64,000 nt of DNA from Rhodocyclales bacterium (GTDB lineage: Bacteria > Pseudomonadota > Gammaproteobacteria > Burkholderiales > Rhodocyclaceae), in the NCBI GenBank assembly GCA_028292485.1, contig JAQGMG010000002.1:62001-126000 (forward strand). Direction: 5' to 3'. Each line of letters opens with the position of its first letter. The first letter of the stretch is position 1. The notes beneath the pieces were generated by a model that was not told where the DNA came from, ran no database searches, and saw only the letters and a program-made list of their open reading frames with translations. The position numbers and the translations under genes are program-made. Shown here in pieces: positions 9,843-18,945 of the stretch.

Positions 9843-9892
9843 CCAAAAAAAGCCCTGCGGGACAATGCCCGACAGGGCCGTTTTCACTCTTC
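9843..9892 (-). terminator. Terminator downstream of the tsx-like gene
   Basis: Minus strand GGCCCTGTCGGGCATTGTCCCGCAGGGCTTTTTTT. Confidence 0.7.
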
Positions 9893-9913
9893 GCGCAGCA
9901 GATCAGAAGTGAC

Positions 9914-10789
9914 TCAGAAGTGATATTCGGCGCGAATCATTGAAGTGTTGGCGAGTGCCCCCGGGCCAGCCGGACCCTTGTGGCTGTTGCCGAACTTGTT
10001 GTGCCAGTACTGATACTCGTAACCAATTTTCAAAGTGTTCTTGGGCAGACCTGTGATTGGCGCCACGTCGTACATGATCTGTGCGTCGAAATTGGTTTCA
10101 GGCGCGGTACCTCCACCAAACTCGTTCTTCCCCTTGGCCGAGATGAAGTTGAAAAATCCCTCAAACGACAGGGCCACCGGACCTATGCTGAACGGGATCC
10201 CCCAGGCTGCTGTCAGCATCGGGTGCGGGTCATAGGAATAGCGCCGAGTCTGGATGCCCGAGAACTTGTTGTACGGGGAATTGCTTTCCCAGAGTTCGAG
10301 CACGCTGACGCTCAGGAAGCCCGGCACCTTGAACATGATGGTCGGGCCCGCGACAACCATGCGCTTCTTGGAATTGTAGCCAGCGTCATTCTTGCTGTTG
10401 GCATCGAAGCCGGCCGTGAAACCAAAACCGCTAAACGGCCCCCAGCCCAGATCCTTACCGGCGACCTTCCCGAAATCCAGCGTGTTGCGATAGACCATGT
10501 AAATTTCCTGTGCGCCCGACGAACTATTCGGTGCCGAAGGGTCTTTGCTGTCGGAAAACAGCAAATCAACATTCAGGAAGTTGGTGCCGTATTTGTAGCC
10601 GCTCACATGGGATAGATTGATGATGTCCTTGGAGATGTCGGTCGCGCCGAAGGGCTCCGCGAACTTGGTGCCATAGCGATAGCCGATATAGGTATCGCTC
10701 CACTCGGCCGCTTGCACACCTGCAGAAACAAGCAGCATTGCACCGATAACCGCGCTGATGCAGGACTTCTTGAACGTTCTCATCTTCAT
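9914..10789 (-). CDS. Outer-membrane channel, Tsx-like (nucleoside-specific porin family)
   Basis: Signal peptide, WSDTYIGYRYGTKFAEPF, C-terminal TSMIRAEYHF beta-barrel end. Confidence 0.65.
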   Translation of the reverse strand: MKMRTFKKSCISAVIGAMLLVSAGVQAAEWSDTYIGYRYGTKFAEPFGATDISKDIINLSHVSGYKYGTNFLNVDLLFSDSKDPSAPNSSSGAQEIYMVYRNTLDFGKVAGKDLGWGPFSGFGFTAGFDANSKNDAGYNSKKRMVVAGPTIMFKVPGFLSVSVLELWESNSPYNKFSGIQTRRYSYDPHPMLTAAWGIPFSIGPVALSFEGFFNFISAKGKNEFGGGTAPETNFDAQIMYDVAPITGLPKNTLKIGYEYQYWHNKFGNSHKGPAGPGALANTSMIRAEYHF

Positions 10790-11191
10790 ACCTCCGCATT
10801 GAATCAATTGAACTTGGCGTCGGGCCAACGGGCCCGCGTTGCCGGACGCGGGGTCATGGCCCGTTCCGAATGCAAGTTGATTCTATGGAGGTCTTCAGCC
10901 CCTCCGACGCATGAAGGGCATATGCAAAACCGCATGTACCCCGGTGGTGCAATATGGCCGGAAGAACATGCACAAGGATCGCGCAAACGGCGTTTCAGGT
11001 CTTCGTCACCCAAGCCCCCGCCGGGGGAGCCCACAGGTTGCGAAGGCAATGCTTATTGCATAAGTCCCAAACTGCAGCAGAATTCTGCGCCAGTCTGGTG
11101 CAGGCCTACGCCGCGCCATCAATTTACGGTATACAAGTTTGTATATATGTTTTGTTGCAGATCTGCAACAAGGCGGAGAGGTTTGGCGGAA

Positions 11192-12184
11192 TCACCGGTC
11201 GAGGACAAGACGCCCACCCGTGCAGCGTGAAACGCAGGGCAGCAATATCTTTCCGCTGGCGCGCTCGGCGTCGGACAGATAGGCGTCGTGGTGCTCCGGC
11301 ACGCCTTCGAGCACGCCGGTCTCGCAGGCGCCGCACACGCCCTGCTCACACGAGGTGGGGATGTCTATGCCGTGCTGACGCGCAATAACGATGATCGGCA
11401 CGCCCGATGGCACCAGTGCCTCCACCGCACTGCGCGCAAACACCACGTGAAAGCTGCCAGCCGCGCCCTGTGTCTCCAGCGGGACGGTCGGTACCTCCGC
11501 GCCGAAGCGCTCGCTGCGCAGTCGCTCTGGCGGGACGCCGGCACGGAGCAGGGCAGTTTCCACGCTGCTCATGAACCCGGATGGCCCGCAGGTGTAAAAC
11601 GTCGTTCGCTCGTCGTCGGCATGTGGCGTCACAATCTCGTGCAGGGCCGCCGCGGTTGCCGCCGAATCCAGGCCCGCATGTAGCAAGGCGCGGCCTGTCA
11701 ATCGGTCGGCGAATGCGGCGCACTTCAGGTCACGCGTGAAGTAATGCATTTCGCATGCATCATCGCCCAAGGCATTAGACATGGCGTACAAGGGTGTGAT
11801 GCCGATGCCGCCAGCGATTAGGACGTGGCGTCGCGCCGCGGTGTCGGGCTCGAACAGATTCTGTGGTGGCGAGATGCGCAACCGGTCGCCTGGCGCCAGC
11901 TGATGCACCGCACGAGAACCACCGCGCGATTGCGATTCGAGCTTTACGGCGATGCGATAGCACGCGTTCTCGCCACGATGATTGCAGAGCGAATAAGCGC
12001 GCTTGAGTTGCCCCGGCAGACTCAACTGCACATGCGCTCCTGGCGTCCATGCCGGCAGGCTGCCTGATGCTGCAACCAGCTCGTAGCTGCGAATGCTCTC
12101 AGCCTCGATGCGAACGCTCCTTACGAGTACATCCAGATATACGCCAGCGTCATGAGTGAACCGCGACAGGGGCGACGTGTTCAT
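11192..12184 (-). CDS. PDR/VanB-type oxidoreductase (FMN/NAD domains plus C-terminal plant-type 2Fe-2S)
   Basis: RAYSLCNHRGE, VLIAGGIGITPLYAM, YTCGPSGFMSSV, CEQGVCGACETGVLEG; 4-nt overlap with upstream amidohydrolase. Confidence 0.85.
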   Translation of the reverse strand: MNTSPLSRFTHDAGVYLDVLVRSVRIEAESIRSYELVAASGSLPAWTPGAHVQLSLPGQLKRAYSLCNHRGENACYRIAVKLESQSRGGSRAVHQLAPGDRLRISPPQNLFEPDTAARRHVLIAGGIGITPLYAMSNALGDDACEMHYFTRDLKCAAFADRLTGRALLHAGLDSAATAAALHEIVTPHADDERTTFYTCGPSGFMSSVETALLRAGVPPERLRSERFGAEVPTVPLETQGAAGSFHVVFARSAVEALVPSGVPIIVIARQHGIDIPTSCEQGVCGACETGVLEGVPEHHDAYLSDAERASGKILLPCVSRCTGGRLVLDR

Positions 12185-13620
12185 ACGGCCTCCGCGCGGG
12201 CAATAAGTTTCTTGACGGCAAGTCGTGCCTGATGCGCCAGCTCGGCCATATCGAAGTCGGGGAGCGCACCATCGGCGACAACACGACGACCGCCGACCAG
12301 AAGCGCGCGCAGATGCGCCGAGCCAGCACTGGCGACGGGGCCGATTGCTGGATCGTGCAGGCCGAAGTAGCGCGGGTTGCGCGTCAGGTCGTAGATGGCG
12401 ATGTCTGCCACCTGCCCCACTTCCAGCGTGCCGATGTCGGGCAGGCCGAGGACTGCAGCGCCGCCGGCGGTGCCCCAGCGCACCACGTCTTCGACCGTGG
12501 CGGCTTCATTTGCCAAATTCGCACCGGCTTCGCCGACGCCGCCACGGAATTTCGCTTGCGCCGCCTCGCCGCCCTTGGCGCGTTGCAGTAGCCATGCGGC
12601 GTGGACTTCCGAAATCATATCGGCCGCTTCGTTCGAGGCGGCGCCATCTACGCCAATCGAAATCGGCACGCCTGCGGCCTCCAGTGCGCGTATCGGTGCG
12701 ATGCCACTACCGAGGCGCCCGTTGCTCTGCGGGCAGTGCGCGATGCCCGTGCGCGTTGCACCGAGCAGTGCGATCTCGTCGGCATCGAGCTTTACCAGGT
12801 GAGCAAACCACACGTCATTGCCGAGCCAATCCACTGACTCGCAGAAGTGCACCGGGCTCATGCCGTGCGTGCCGTGCACGCTGTCCTGGTAGGCTACCGT
12901 TTCCGACAAGTGCGAATGCAGGCGCAAGCCAAGACGACGCGCCACGGCTGCGCACTCGCGCAGCTCTTCGGGCCGCATCGAGTGCGGTGGTGTCGTCGGC
13001 GCCATCACCACGCGGCGCATCGCGGTGGGCGAGCTGTCGTGATAGCGCGTGGCGAGGCGCTCCATGTCGGCCATGTAGGCCTCCATCGTCTCAGGCCGCA
13101 GGGCTTGCGGCAGCTCCGCTTCGAGCTGGCGTGTGATCGTCGCGCCACCACGGCACAACACGAAACGCAGTCCTAGCGTTTCGGCTTCTTCAAAAAGGAT
13201 CGCCGAAGAATCGAAATCCTGGCCGGGGTAGTAGAGGTAGTTGTGATCGGCGACCGTTGCGCAACCGGACAGCGCGAGTTCCACCAGGCCGATGCGCGCT
13301 GCGAGGCGGAAAGAGTCGGCATCGAAGGCGCCACGGAAACGGTAGGGCGTGGCGGCAAGCCAGGGCGTCAGCGTCGCGTTGATGCCCCGCGGCTCGCCTT
13401 TGAGGAGCGCCTGGAACAGGTGGTGATGCGTATTGATCCAGGCGGGATAGATGACGCAGTCGGTGGCGTCGATTGCCTGTTCGCCGGCCTTTGCCTCAAG
13501 CGCGCCGATGGCGGCGATCTTGCCGTCAGTGACGCGAATGTCGGGGCCGGTGTGGCGCGCGTTTTCGCCGGGCAGGCCGGTGAGAATGGCAATGGCATTT
13601 TTGATGAGTAGGGATGTCAT
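12181..13620 (-). CDS. Amidohydrolase, 8-oxoguanine deaminase/hydroxydechloroatrazine ethylaminohydrolase-like
   Basis: PAWINTHHHLFQALLKGEPRGINATLTPW, LRLHSHLSE, GIAHCPQSNGRLGSGIAP, GVDGAASNEAADM. Confidence 0.72.
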   Translation of the reverse strand: MTSLLIKNAIAILTGLPGENARHTGPDIRVTDGKIAAIGALEAKAGEQAIDATDCVIYPAWINTHHHLFQALLKGEPRGINATLTPWLAATPYRFRGAFDADSFRLAARIGLVELALSGCATVADHNYLYYPGQDFDSSAILFEEAETLGLRFVLCRGGATITRQLEAELPQALRPETMEAYMADMERLATRYHDSSPTAMRRVVMAPTTPPHSMRPEELRECAAVARRLGLRLHSHLSETVAYQDSVHGTHGMSPVHFCESVDWLGNDVWFAHLVKLDADEIALLGATRTGIAHCPQSNGRLGSGIAPIRALEAAGVPISIGVDGAASNEAADMISEVHAAWLLQRAKGGEAAQAKFRGGVGEAGANLANEAATVEDVVRWGTAGGAAVLGLPDIGTLEVGQVADIAIYDLTRNPRYFGLHDPAIGPVASAGSAHLRALLVGGRRVVADGALPDFDMAELAHQARLAVKKLIARAEAV

Positions 13621-13661
13621 GGTTGAGGTCTTCTGACGATTTGTCTCGATTGTGAGCTTTC

Positions 13662-13785
13662 CCCCTCTCCCGGCCCTGACGGGCCGCCCTCTCCCTCAGG
13701 GCGAGGGAACGGCTACGTGCGGGGCGATGATGTTCCCTCTCCCAGGCATGGGAGAGGGTGGCCGAAGGCCGGAAGAGGGAGCGAT
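13662..13785. repeat. CCCTCTCCC double-hairpin palindromic element
   Basis: CCCCTCTCCCGGCCCTGACGGGCCGCCCTCTCCCTCAGGGCGAGGGAACGGC..GTTCCCTCTCCCAGG..GGGAGAGGG. Confidence 0.8.
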
Positions 13786-13816
13786 GGTTCAATAGTGTGG
13801 CGCTGTGGAATGGGAC

Positions 13817-14611
13817 TTAACTCATCTCGCTCTCATGCCAATGCGACAGCGATATCTTCGCCAGCCATGCCATCAACGAGAACAGCAATATCCCCGTAAT
13901 CGAGATCAGCACCAGCGCCGCAAACAGGCGCGGGATGTTGATCTGAAAGCCTGCCTGCAGAATCTCGTACGCCAGCCCGGCACCCGTGCCCCCCGTTCCT
14001 GCCACGAACTCAGCCACCACAGCGCCGATCAGCGCCAGCCCGCTCGAGATGCGCAGACCGCCGAAGAAGTATGGCAATGCACTTGGAATACGCAGGCGAA
14101 CGAGTGTCTGCCAGCGCGTTGCGCCATTCAGGCGGAACAGGTTGAGCAGGCCCGGATTCACGCTGCGCAAGCCGAGGACGGTGTTCGAGATGATGGGAAA
14201 CAGCGCCACCAGCGTCGCGCATACCACCAACGCAACCGTCGGGTTCTTCACCCAGATGATGATCAGTGGCGCAATCGCCACCACCGGTGTGACCTGCAGC
14301 AGGATCGCGTAGGGGAACAGGCTGGACTCGATCAACTTGCTTTGCACAAAGAGAAAGGCCGCAATGACACCGAGCACTGCTGCCACGAAGAAGGCGAGGA
14401 AGGTGATCTTGAGCGTGACACCCAACGCGCGCAGCAGGCCTGGGCCATCGGTCCACAGCGTGGCGATGATGTCAGTGGGTTTCGGTACGAGGTAGATCGG
14501 TACTTTCCAGGCGATACACAAAACTTGCCAGATTGTCAGCAGCAAGGCGCCGACGATCAGCGGGGCGACGATCTTCACCACCGCGGGGTTTTGCAGGAGA
14601 GGGGTTTTCAT
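13817..14611 (-). CDS. ABC transporter permease (SsuC/TauC/ThiX-like)
   Basis: TM-rich, permease motif region VAEFVAGTGGTGAGLAYEIL; with NMT1-type SBP and ATPase. Confidence 0.83.
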   Translation of the reverse strand: MKTPLLQNPAVVKIVAPLIVGALLLTIWQVLCIAWKVPIYLVPKPTDIIATLWTDGPGLLRALGVTLKITFLAFFVAAVLGVIAAFLFVQSKLIESSLFPYAILLQVTPVVAIAPLIIIWVKNPTVALVVCATLVALFPIISNTVLGLRSVNPGLLNLFRLNGATRWQTLVRLRIPSALPYFFGGLRISSGLALIGAVVAEFVAGTGGTGAGLAYEILQAGFQINIPRLFAALVLISITGILLFSLMAWLAKISLSHWHESEMS

Positions 14612-14664
14612 GATTGCCTCGAAATGCTTAATGAGTTTTCAAAACTGGACAGTGCTTCCAAGCC

Positions 14665-14751
14665 CGTCATTCCCGCGAAAGCGGGAATCCACTTCTACGT
14701 GATAAGTGAGCTTGTGCCATCCAGGTGGATTCCCGCTTTCGCGGAAATGAC
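14665..14751. repeat. dRS3-like inverted pair (ATTCCCGCGAAAGCGGGAAT)
   Basis: CGTCATTCCCGCGAAAGCGGGAATCCACTTCTACGTGATAAGT..GTGGATTCCCGCTTTCGCGGAAATGAC. Confidence 0.85.
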
Positions 14752-14770
14752 AAACTTGTTGTCGCATCTG

Positions 14771-15649
14771 CTAATGCCCCACATCGCCACCGCTTGCACT
14801 CAACAAACGTGCAGATAGATCGCGGCAGTGATGGGCGAAGCCATCGGACAAGCGGAATTCATCGTCGCGCACGGACTCCGGAATCGCCACATCGGCGACG
14901 ATGCGGCCGGGTCGTGCAGCCATCATCACCACGCGGCTCGACAGGTACACGGCTTCATAAATGCTGTGGGTGACGAACACGACGGTGAGTTTTTGCAGAC
15001 GTTCAGCCCACAGCGAACGCAGATCAGCATCAAGCTTGTTGCGCGTGAATTCATCCAGCGCGCCGAAGGGTTCGTCCATCAGCAGCACGTCCGGTTCGGT
15101 GACCAGAGCGCGAGCGATGGACGCGCGCATCTGCATGCCGCCGGAGAGCTCGCGCGGGTAGGCCTTGCCGAATGCGGCGAGACCGACGGGTTCAAGCGCT
15201 TTCGCCACGCGCGCATCCGCTTCCGCGCGCGGCACACCGGCGAGGTCCAGTGGCAGGCGCACGTTCGTCGCTACATTGGCCCAGGGCATCAACGTGGCTT
15301 CCTGGAAAACCATCGCGATTTTCAGGCCGCTTTTCGCGGGTGCATCCGTGCCGAGCCAGCGCAGGTGTCCATGCGAGGGCGATTCCAGACCGGCATACAT
15401 TTTCAGCAAGGTGCTCTTGCCGCAACCGGAGGGGCCGAGCAGGGAGACGAAGTCGCCACGCTGGATGCGCAGCCGCACTTCGTCGAGCGCACGCGTGCCG
15501 TTGCCATAGGTCTTTTCGACGCGATTGGCGAAGAGCACGGTGTCGGTGTCGGGTGCGAGATGGCCGGTGCTTTCGTCCGGCTCAACTTCGCTGTATTTCA
15601 TCAGCATATCGTTTTCCTCTTGTTCGTTATCGCTCGCGAGCCGTGTCAT
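14771..15649 (-). CDS. ABC transporter ATP-binding protein (SsuB/TauB-like)
   Basis: LLGPSGCGKSTLLKMYAGL, LSGGMQMRASIARAL, LLMDEPFGALDEFTR. Confidence 0.9.
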   Translation of the reverse strand: MTRLASDNEQEENDMLMKYSEVEPDESTGHLAPDTDTVLFANRVEKTYGNGTRALDEVRLRIQRGDFVSLLGPSGCGKSTLLKMYAGLESPSHGHLRWLGTDAPAKSGLKIAMVFQEATLMPWANVATNVRLPLDLAGVPRAEADARVAKALEPVGLAAFGKAYPRELSGGMQMRASIARALVTEPDVLLMDEPFGALDEFTRNKLDADLRSLWAERLQKLTVVFVTHSIYEAVYLSSRVVMMAARPGRIVADVAIPESVRDDEFRLSDGFAHHCRDLSARLLSASGGDVGH

Positions 15650-15651
15650 GG

Positions 15652-16653
15652 TCAGGCGGCTTTGCCGATGTCCATGGAGGCCGCGAGTTTCTGGCGGATG
15701 TATTCACCGGCCAGTACGGGTTGGTAGCGGGGCGGCTCGTCGGCGCGCAGGCAACTGGGCAAGCAACTTACTTCGCTGTTGTCATCGGGTCCGGTGAAAG
15801 CGACCATGGACAGGCGTCGTGTCGAACCCGTGAGATGACGCGGCGGGTTGATTACGCGATGCAGCGTGGAGCGCCAGCGGTCATTCGTCCAGCGCGCCAT
15901 GAGGTCGCCCGAATTGATGACGAAGCTGTCGGCAACGGGTGGCACGTCATGCCATTGCCCCGCGAGATCGCAGATCTGCAGACCGCCTTGCGCCGGGTCT
16001 TGTCGCAGGATGGTCAGGCCGCCGTAGTCATGATGTGCGCCGTAGCGCAGCTGACCAGCGGCGGGCGGCTCTATCTGATCGGGATAATTGACGAAACGCA
16101 GGGTCAGCGAAGGTGTGCTGAAGCTTGCATCGAAGTGATCCTCAGGCAGGTCGAGTGCCAGCGCCGACATGCGCATCAGCTGGCCGCATAGCGCGTGCAT
16201 GGCGTCGAACCAGGCATTCACGCTCGGGGCCAAGCCGGCGGGCTGCGTGGGCCAGATATTCGGCTTGCCCTGGCCGGCTCGCTCGCGTTGCAGCGAACCG
16301 AATACCAGCGCTTCGCACAGGTCGGGCGGCGTTTCGCCGGCCAATGTGGCGGCCACGCTTTCGATGCCAAGCGGCAGGTAGCCGCGGCCCTTGGCGGCTT
16401 CCGGCGGCATGTGCGCGAGCTTCTCGGCAAAGGGGTGTGCGAAGAAACCGCTGGCCTGCGCGTACATGTCGTTGGCCAGCGCCTCGGGTACCCCATGGCC
16501 CGTGACCGCGGCAAAGCCCACGCTTTCAAACGCGTCGCCAAATTGCCGTGCCACAGCCGCCTTGTCTGCCGCATCGCCATGCAGGAAGCGTGTCATGTCG
16601 ATGACGGGCACCGTTGTCAGCGCAGTCATGTCCGCAGTCATCTCCGCAGCCAT
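15652..16653 (-). CDS. 2-oxoglutarate/Fe(II)-dependent oxygenase, isopenicillin N synthase-like
   Basis: VPVIDMTRFL, FAAVTGHGVPEALAND, YGAHHDYGGLTILRQD, FVINSGDLMARWTNDRWRSTLHRV. Confidence 0.85.
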   Translation of the reverse strand: MAAEMTADMTALTTVPVIDMTRFLHGDAADKAAVARQFGDAFESVGFAAVTGHGVPEALANDMYAQASGFFAHPFAEKLAHMPPEAAKGRGYLPLGIESVAATLAGETPPDLCEALVFGSLQRERAGQGKPNIWPTQPAGLAPSVNAWFDAMHALCGQLMRMSALALDLPEDHFDASFSTPSLTLRFVNYPDQIEPPAAGQLRYGAHHDYGGLTILRQDPAQGGLQICDLAGQWHDVPPVADSFVINSGDLMARWTNDRWRSTLHRVINPPRHLTGSTRRLSMVAFTGPDDNSEVSCLPSCLRADEPPRYQPVLAGEYIRQKLAASMDIGKAA

Positions 16654-16654
16654 C

Positions 16655-17647
16655 TCATTTCCCTCCGCTCTTTGCGCTCACGAAGTCCAGCGTGTAGGCG
16701 GACTTGTAGTCGAGCTTGGCCGGGTATACACCGGCAGCTGCCATGGTCGTGAAGAACTCCTTCCAGCGCGCGTCGCTCATCGCGCCGAGGCCGCCCTTCT
16801 TCGCGTCGCCGCTGTCGACCAGGCCCATGTCACGCATCTGCTTCATCTTGAAGTGGTACAGCGGCTCGCCGTGCTGCGGGTTCGCAACCAATGTCGCTGT
16901 CATGGCCGGTGTGTAGTCGCCGTTGATGCACTGCTCCCAACCCTGACGGCTGGCATCGATGAACGCGGCGACAACTGCCTTGCGCTTCTCCAGCACACTG
17001 TTCATGCCAAACACGGTGGTCGCATAATTCTGGTAACCGTAGTCCGCCAGCAGGATGGAAACCGGGGGCTTGGGCAGCTCCTTGCCGAGCAGCATCGCGT
17101 CTTCGGTGATGTAGCCCTGCTGCACGGCCTGTGGATTGTTGAGGAAGGGCGCGGCGGAGTACGTGTAAGGACGCAGCTGACTGTCCGAGAAACCGTGCTT
17201 CTGCTTGAGGAATTGCCAGAATTCGGCCTGCGAGAACTTCGCCACCATGATGGGCCGGCCCTTCAGATCTGCCAGTGTCTTCACCCCCTGGTCGGCATGC
17301 GCGACGAGCGTCTGCGGATCCTTCTGCAGATAGGCCGCGATGGTCTTGGCAGGGATGTTCCGATTGACCATGTTGAGCGTCGTGAAGCTCGAGCCCATTG
17401 CCAGGTCCAGCTCGCCGGCCGCGACGATCAGCGGAATATTGCGGTCAGGGCCGCCGGGGATGATGTCCACGTCGAGACCTGCCTTGTCATACAAGCCCGT
17501 GGCCTTGGCCTGGTAGAAGCCACACATCTCGGCCTGCGGTAGCCAGTTGAGCCCGAAGCGGATCTTCTCCGCCGCCTCTGCAGACAAGGAGAGCGCACTC
17601 AGCAGAGCGGCGGTGGCAAGCGTGCTAGCGATGGTCGATCTGCGCAT
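16655..17647 (-). CDS. NMT1/THI5-type ABC transporter substrate-binding protein
   Basis: Signal peptide, IRFGLNWLPQAEMCGFYQAKATGLYDKAGLDVDIIPGG. Confidence 0.88.
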   Translation of the reverse strand: MRRSTIASTLATAALLSALSLSAEAAEKIRFGLNWLPQAEMCGFYQAKATGLYDKAGLDVDIIPGGPDRNIPLIVAAGELDLAMGSSFTTLNMVNRNIPAKTIAAYLQKDPQTLVAHADQGVKTLADLKGRPIMVAKFSQAEFWQFLKQKHGFSDSQLRPYTYSAAPFLNNPQAVQQGYITEDAMLLGKELPKPPVSILLADYGYQNYATTVFGMNSVLEKRKAVVAAFIDASRQGWEQCINGDYTPAMTATLVANPQHGEPLYHFKMKQMRDMGLVDSGDAKKGGLGAMSDARWKEFFTTMAAAGVYPAKLDYKSAYTLDFVSAKSGGK

Positions 17648-17681
17648 GGTGAATCTCCGGTGCGTTGAGGAACAGTGAAGG

Positions 17682-18716
17682 TCATGAGCCACGATGTATT
17701 TCCCGATGTATTTCCTCTTCGCCGTGGGCGTGCAGCAGGTCCATGAGCTGCTTGCGGATCATCAGGCCGGGTTTGTCGGACGGCATGTGGAACTCGACGC
17801 GACGGCGCGTATCGACGCAGGCATCCGGGTCGGTGGCTTCGAGGATGTCGCGGTCTTCGGCCGTAATGGCCGCGTCCCAGTCGATCAGCGCCTGCGTGCT
17901 CACCGATTCTTCGCTGTCGTTGCGATACAACCATTGCACCAAGATCATGCGTTCGTCATCGATCGGCGTGGCGCAGTTGTAGATGATGTGATCGATACCG
18001 CTGGCCGGGTACTTGCAGCCGAAGCGGCGGCAGAAGGGCAGGTAGTAGCGGTTGATGAGGTGACGCTCGGTGATCGCATCCGTGGTGCCGGTGATCTTGA
18101 AGCTGGCTTCGGGGTTGCGGATCGGTACGCGCGTCTCCGCTTCGAAACCGTAGTCGGTATCGCGGAACTCGTAAGGCGCGGGTGTCGGCTGGTCGAGGAT
18201 GCCGAAGTTGGCTTTATGCACGAAGCTGAAGTGCGAGTTGTCGAAGGAGTTCTCCATCATGCGCAGCGGACTGGTTTTCCATTCCTCGTAGAACTGGAAG
18301 ATGCGTCGGTAGCCAGGTGCGCCGTCCTCGGGGAAATGCGGAATGTCGCGCAGCGGGTCTTCCAGCGCGACCCACACGTAGCCGTATTTTTCCTGGCAGT
18401 GGAAAGCATCGACCTTCGCACCTGCAGGAATCGCGCTGCCCGGGCTTTGTGGAATCTTCACGCAGGCGCCTGAGCAGTCGTAAGTCCAGCCGTGGTAACC
18501 GCAGACGATGTTGTCGCCTTCGACGAAGCCTTTCGACAGTTGGGCTGTGCGATGGCAGCAGCGGTCGCGCAGCGCCGCCGGCGTGCCGTCTGCCTTCTTC
18601 CAAAGCACGATCTTTTCACCGAGCAGGGTGAAAGGCTTGGGGCCGTCGTCGAGTGATGTCATTGGCATCAGTGCGTACCAGAAGCGACGCAGGACGGGTT
18701 GTTTTGTGACGAGCAT
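17682..18716 (-). CDS. Rieske non-heme iron oxygenase (paralog 1; NdmA/HpxD-like)
   Basis: DRCCHRTAQLSKGFVEGDNIVCGYHGWTYDC Rieske motif; ENSFDNSHFSFVHK mononuclear iron region. Confidence 0.88.
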   Translation of the reverse strand: MLVTKQPVLRRFWYALMPMTSLDDGPKPFTLLGEKIVLWKKADGTPAALRDRCCHRTAQLSKGFVEGDNIVCGYHGWTYDCSGACVKIPQSPGSAIPAGAKVDAFHCQEKYGYVWVALEDPLRDIPHFPEDGAPGYRRIFQFYEEWKTSPLRMMENSFDNSHFSFVHKANFGILDQPTPAPYEFRDTDYGFEAETRVPIRNPEASFKITGTTDAITERHLINRYYLPFCRRFGCKYPASGIDHIIYNCATPIDDERMILVQWLYRNDSEESVSTQALIDWDAAITAEDRDILEATDPDACVDTRRRVEFHMPSDKPGLMIRKQLMDLLHAHGEEEIHREIHRGS

Positions 18717-18825
18717 TTTCAATTTCCTCCTACTGCCAGCCGGCGCGCCAATCTGGTCGCCTTCGCTGGGTCGCCATGCTTTGCATGGCAGTTGTCTCGA
18801 TAAATCAAATCCATTGGTACGCGCC

Positions 18826-18945
18826 CTCTCCCGGCCTCTGGCCACCCTCTCCCGCAAGCGGGCGAGGGGACAGCAACGTGATGGTCGCTGCCGTTCCCTC
18901 GCCCATGAAATGGGAGAGGGTGGCCATCAGGCCGGGAGAGGGTTC
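18826..18945. repeat. CCCTCTCCC double-hairpin palindromic element
   Basis: CCCTCTCCCGGCCTCTGGCCACCCTCTCCCGCAAGCGGGCGAGGG..GGGAGAGGGTGGCCATCAGGCCGGGAGAGGG. Confidence 0.8.

Noticed and set aside
12225-13136. 303-aa Arg/Pro/Ser-rich plus-strand ORF opposite the 8-oxoguanine-deaminase-like gene
   Set aside because: Composition typical of an antisense frame; the minus-strand amidohydrolase is well supported.
13801-14818. 337-aa plus-strand ORF over the permease gene
   Set aside because: Gln/Arg/His-rich antisense frame ending in the dRS3-like repeat ([13 protein letters not shown] is translated repeat).
15172-16191. 339-aa plus-strand ORF across the ATPase/2OG oxygenase genes
   Set aside because: Runs antisense to two well-supported genes; no motifs.
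16391-17542. 383-aa plus-strand ORF opposite the NMT1 SBP
   Set aside because: Antisense shadow frame; crosses a gene boundary.
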